This document shows, piece by piece, positions 63,729 through 64,000 of a stretch of 64,000 nt of DNA (positions are counted from its first letter, which is position 1; each line of letters starts with the position of its first letter). Both the position numbers and the translations under genes were made by a program. Source of the stretch: Deltaproteobacteria bacterium (GTDB taxonomy: Bacteria; Desulfobacterota; Desulfarculia; Adiutricales; Adiutricaceae); contig JAISEL010000087.1 in the NCBI GenBank assembly GCA_031264185.1, positions 55,077-119,076 on the forward strand. Direction: 5' to 3'. Below the pieces are notes generated by a model, which did no database searches, was not told where the DNA came from, and was given only the letters and a program-made list of their open reading frames with translations.

Positions 63729-64000
63729 TTATGATACATAATGGTGGCCCAGTTTTAAGTCGGCTTTTTCCTTGCTGAAAGTCCAATTTATTCTTGCTTT
63801 ACATTTATTTCTATTTTTCTGCCAAATATCGACTTCGGTTTTTATGCGGTCTAAATCAGTTAACCTGCGGTTAAGACATTTCTTGTCAAGTATACCGATT
63901 TCGATCTCAGCCATATTTAACCAACTGGCATGCTTTGGAGTATGAACAAATTCTATACCTTTTAAAATATCTTTAGCTTTTACATACCCTAATATTTCAT
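63729..64000 (-). CDS. IS630-family transposase, C-terminal part (runs off the right edge)
   Basis: Open to the window end on the minus strand (about 90 codons seen). It contains FVHTPKHASWLNMAEIEIGIL (the third catalytic acid is the Glu after MA), then KCLNRRLTDLDRI, IWQKNRNKCKARINWTFS and KADLKLGHHYVS, the normal C-terminus. No lesion is visible in this part. It is a different, better preserved member than the remnant at 61110-62220. Confidence 0.85.
   Translation of the reverse strand, partial: EILGYVKAKDILKGIEFVHTPKHASWLNMAEIEIGILDKKCLNRRLTDLDRIKTEVDIWQKNRNKCKARINWTFSKEKADLKLGHHYVS

Overview
The window is bacterial chromosomal DNA. Housekeeping genes of middling to high G+C are broken up by A+T-rich stretches full of decayed mobile DNA. 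Gene content points to an anaerobic deltaproteobacterium (Desulfobacterota). The indicators are a four-subunit pyruvate/2-oxoacid:ferredoxin oxidoreductase, pyruvate phosphate dikinase, a TAXI-type TRAP transporter, a DHH-CBS-poly(A)-polymerase fusion, and the hpf-ptsN-rapZ-mannose-type PTS cluster typical of that group. Pseudogenes, dead insertion sequences and small TIR elements are frequent, as in a host-associated genome under relaxed selection. The lineage is inferred from gene content only; no rRNA is present.

Layout. 1-5254: the end of one gene, a decayed IS1-like element inserted in a copy of a small TA-flanked repeat, a very A+T-rich island, and an IS1182-type remnant. 5255-12344 (mostly minus strand): slipin/NfeD pair, penicillin-binding transpeptidase, serS, nitroreductase, oligopeptide-type binding protein, small membrane protein. 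12345-18000: a VWA lipoprotein gene broken by an intact IS4-superfamily element plus three frameshifts, and an MNT-like protein with a ruined active site. 18074-24721: YjbQ, TPR protein, lytic transglycosylase, serA, serC. 25297-28221: TAXI-TRAP permease and receptor behind a structured leader. 29208-34760: decayed AAA-ATPase-like gene, xerD, tRNA nucleotidyltransferase fusion, PfpI protein. 35397-39938: ppdK with a histone-H1-like tail, and an MBL hydrolase. 40590-45132: small membrane gene with a palindromic operator candidate, and the por operon. 45377-48172: KptA-like gene behind a second copy of the structured leader, diguanylate cyclase, DUF1178 protein. 49055-56892: hpf-ptsN-rapZ-PTS cluster, acetyltransferase, NtrC-type regulator, YihY, universal stress protein. 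57092-60474: a type II restriction-modification island (Vsr, broken endonuclease, intact C5-methyltransferase) divergent from a truncated caspase-like gene. 60475-64000: nuclease remnant, IS630 remnants, tRNA-Glu and tRNA-Lys.

Three observations stand out. (1) A compact leader of about 54 nt, with a potential pseudoknot, is shared almost base for base by two unrelated genes (TAXI receptor and KptA-like) and sits at the same distance from each start codon. (2) A 93-bp TA-flanked MITE family has one copy that splits the restriction endonuclease gene, while the cognate methyltransferase and Vsr stay intact. (3) Pyruvate phosphate dikinase carries an extra Lys/Ala-rich tail of about 125 residues that resembles histone H1.
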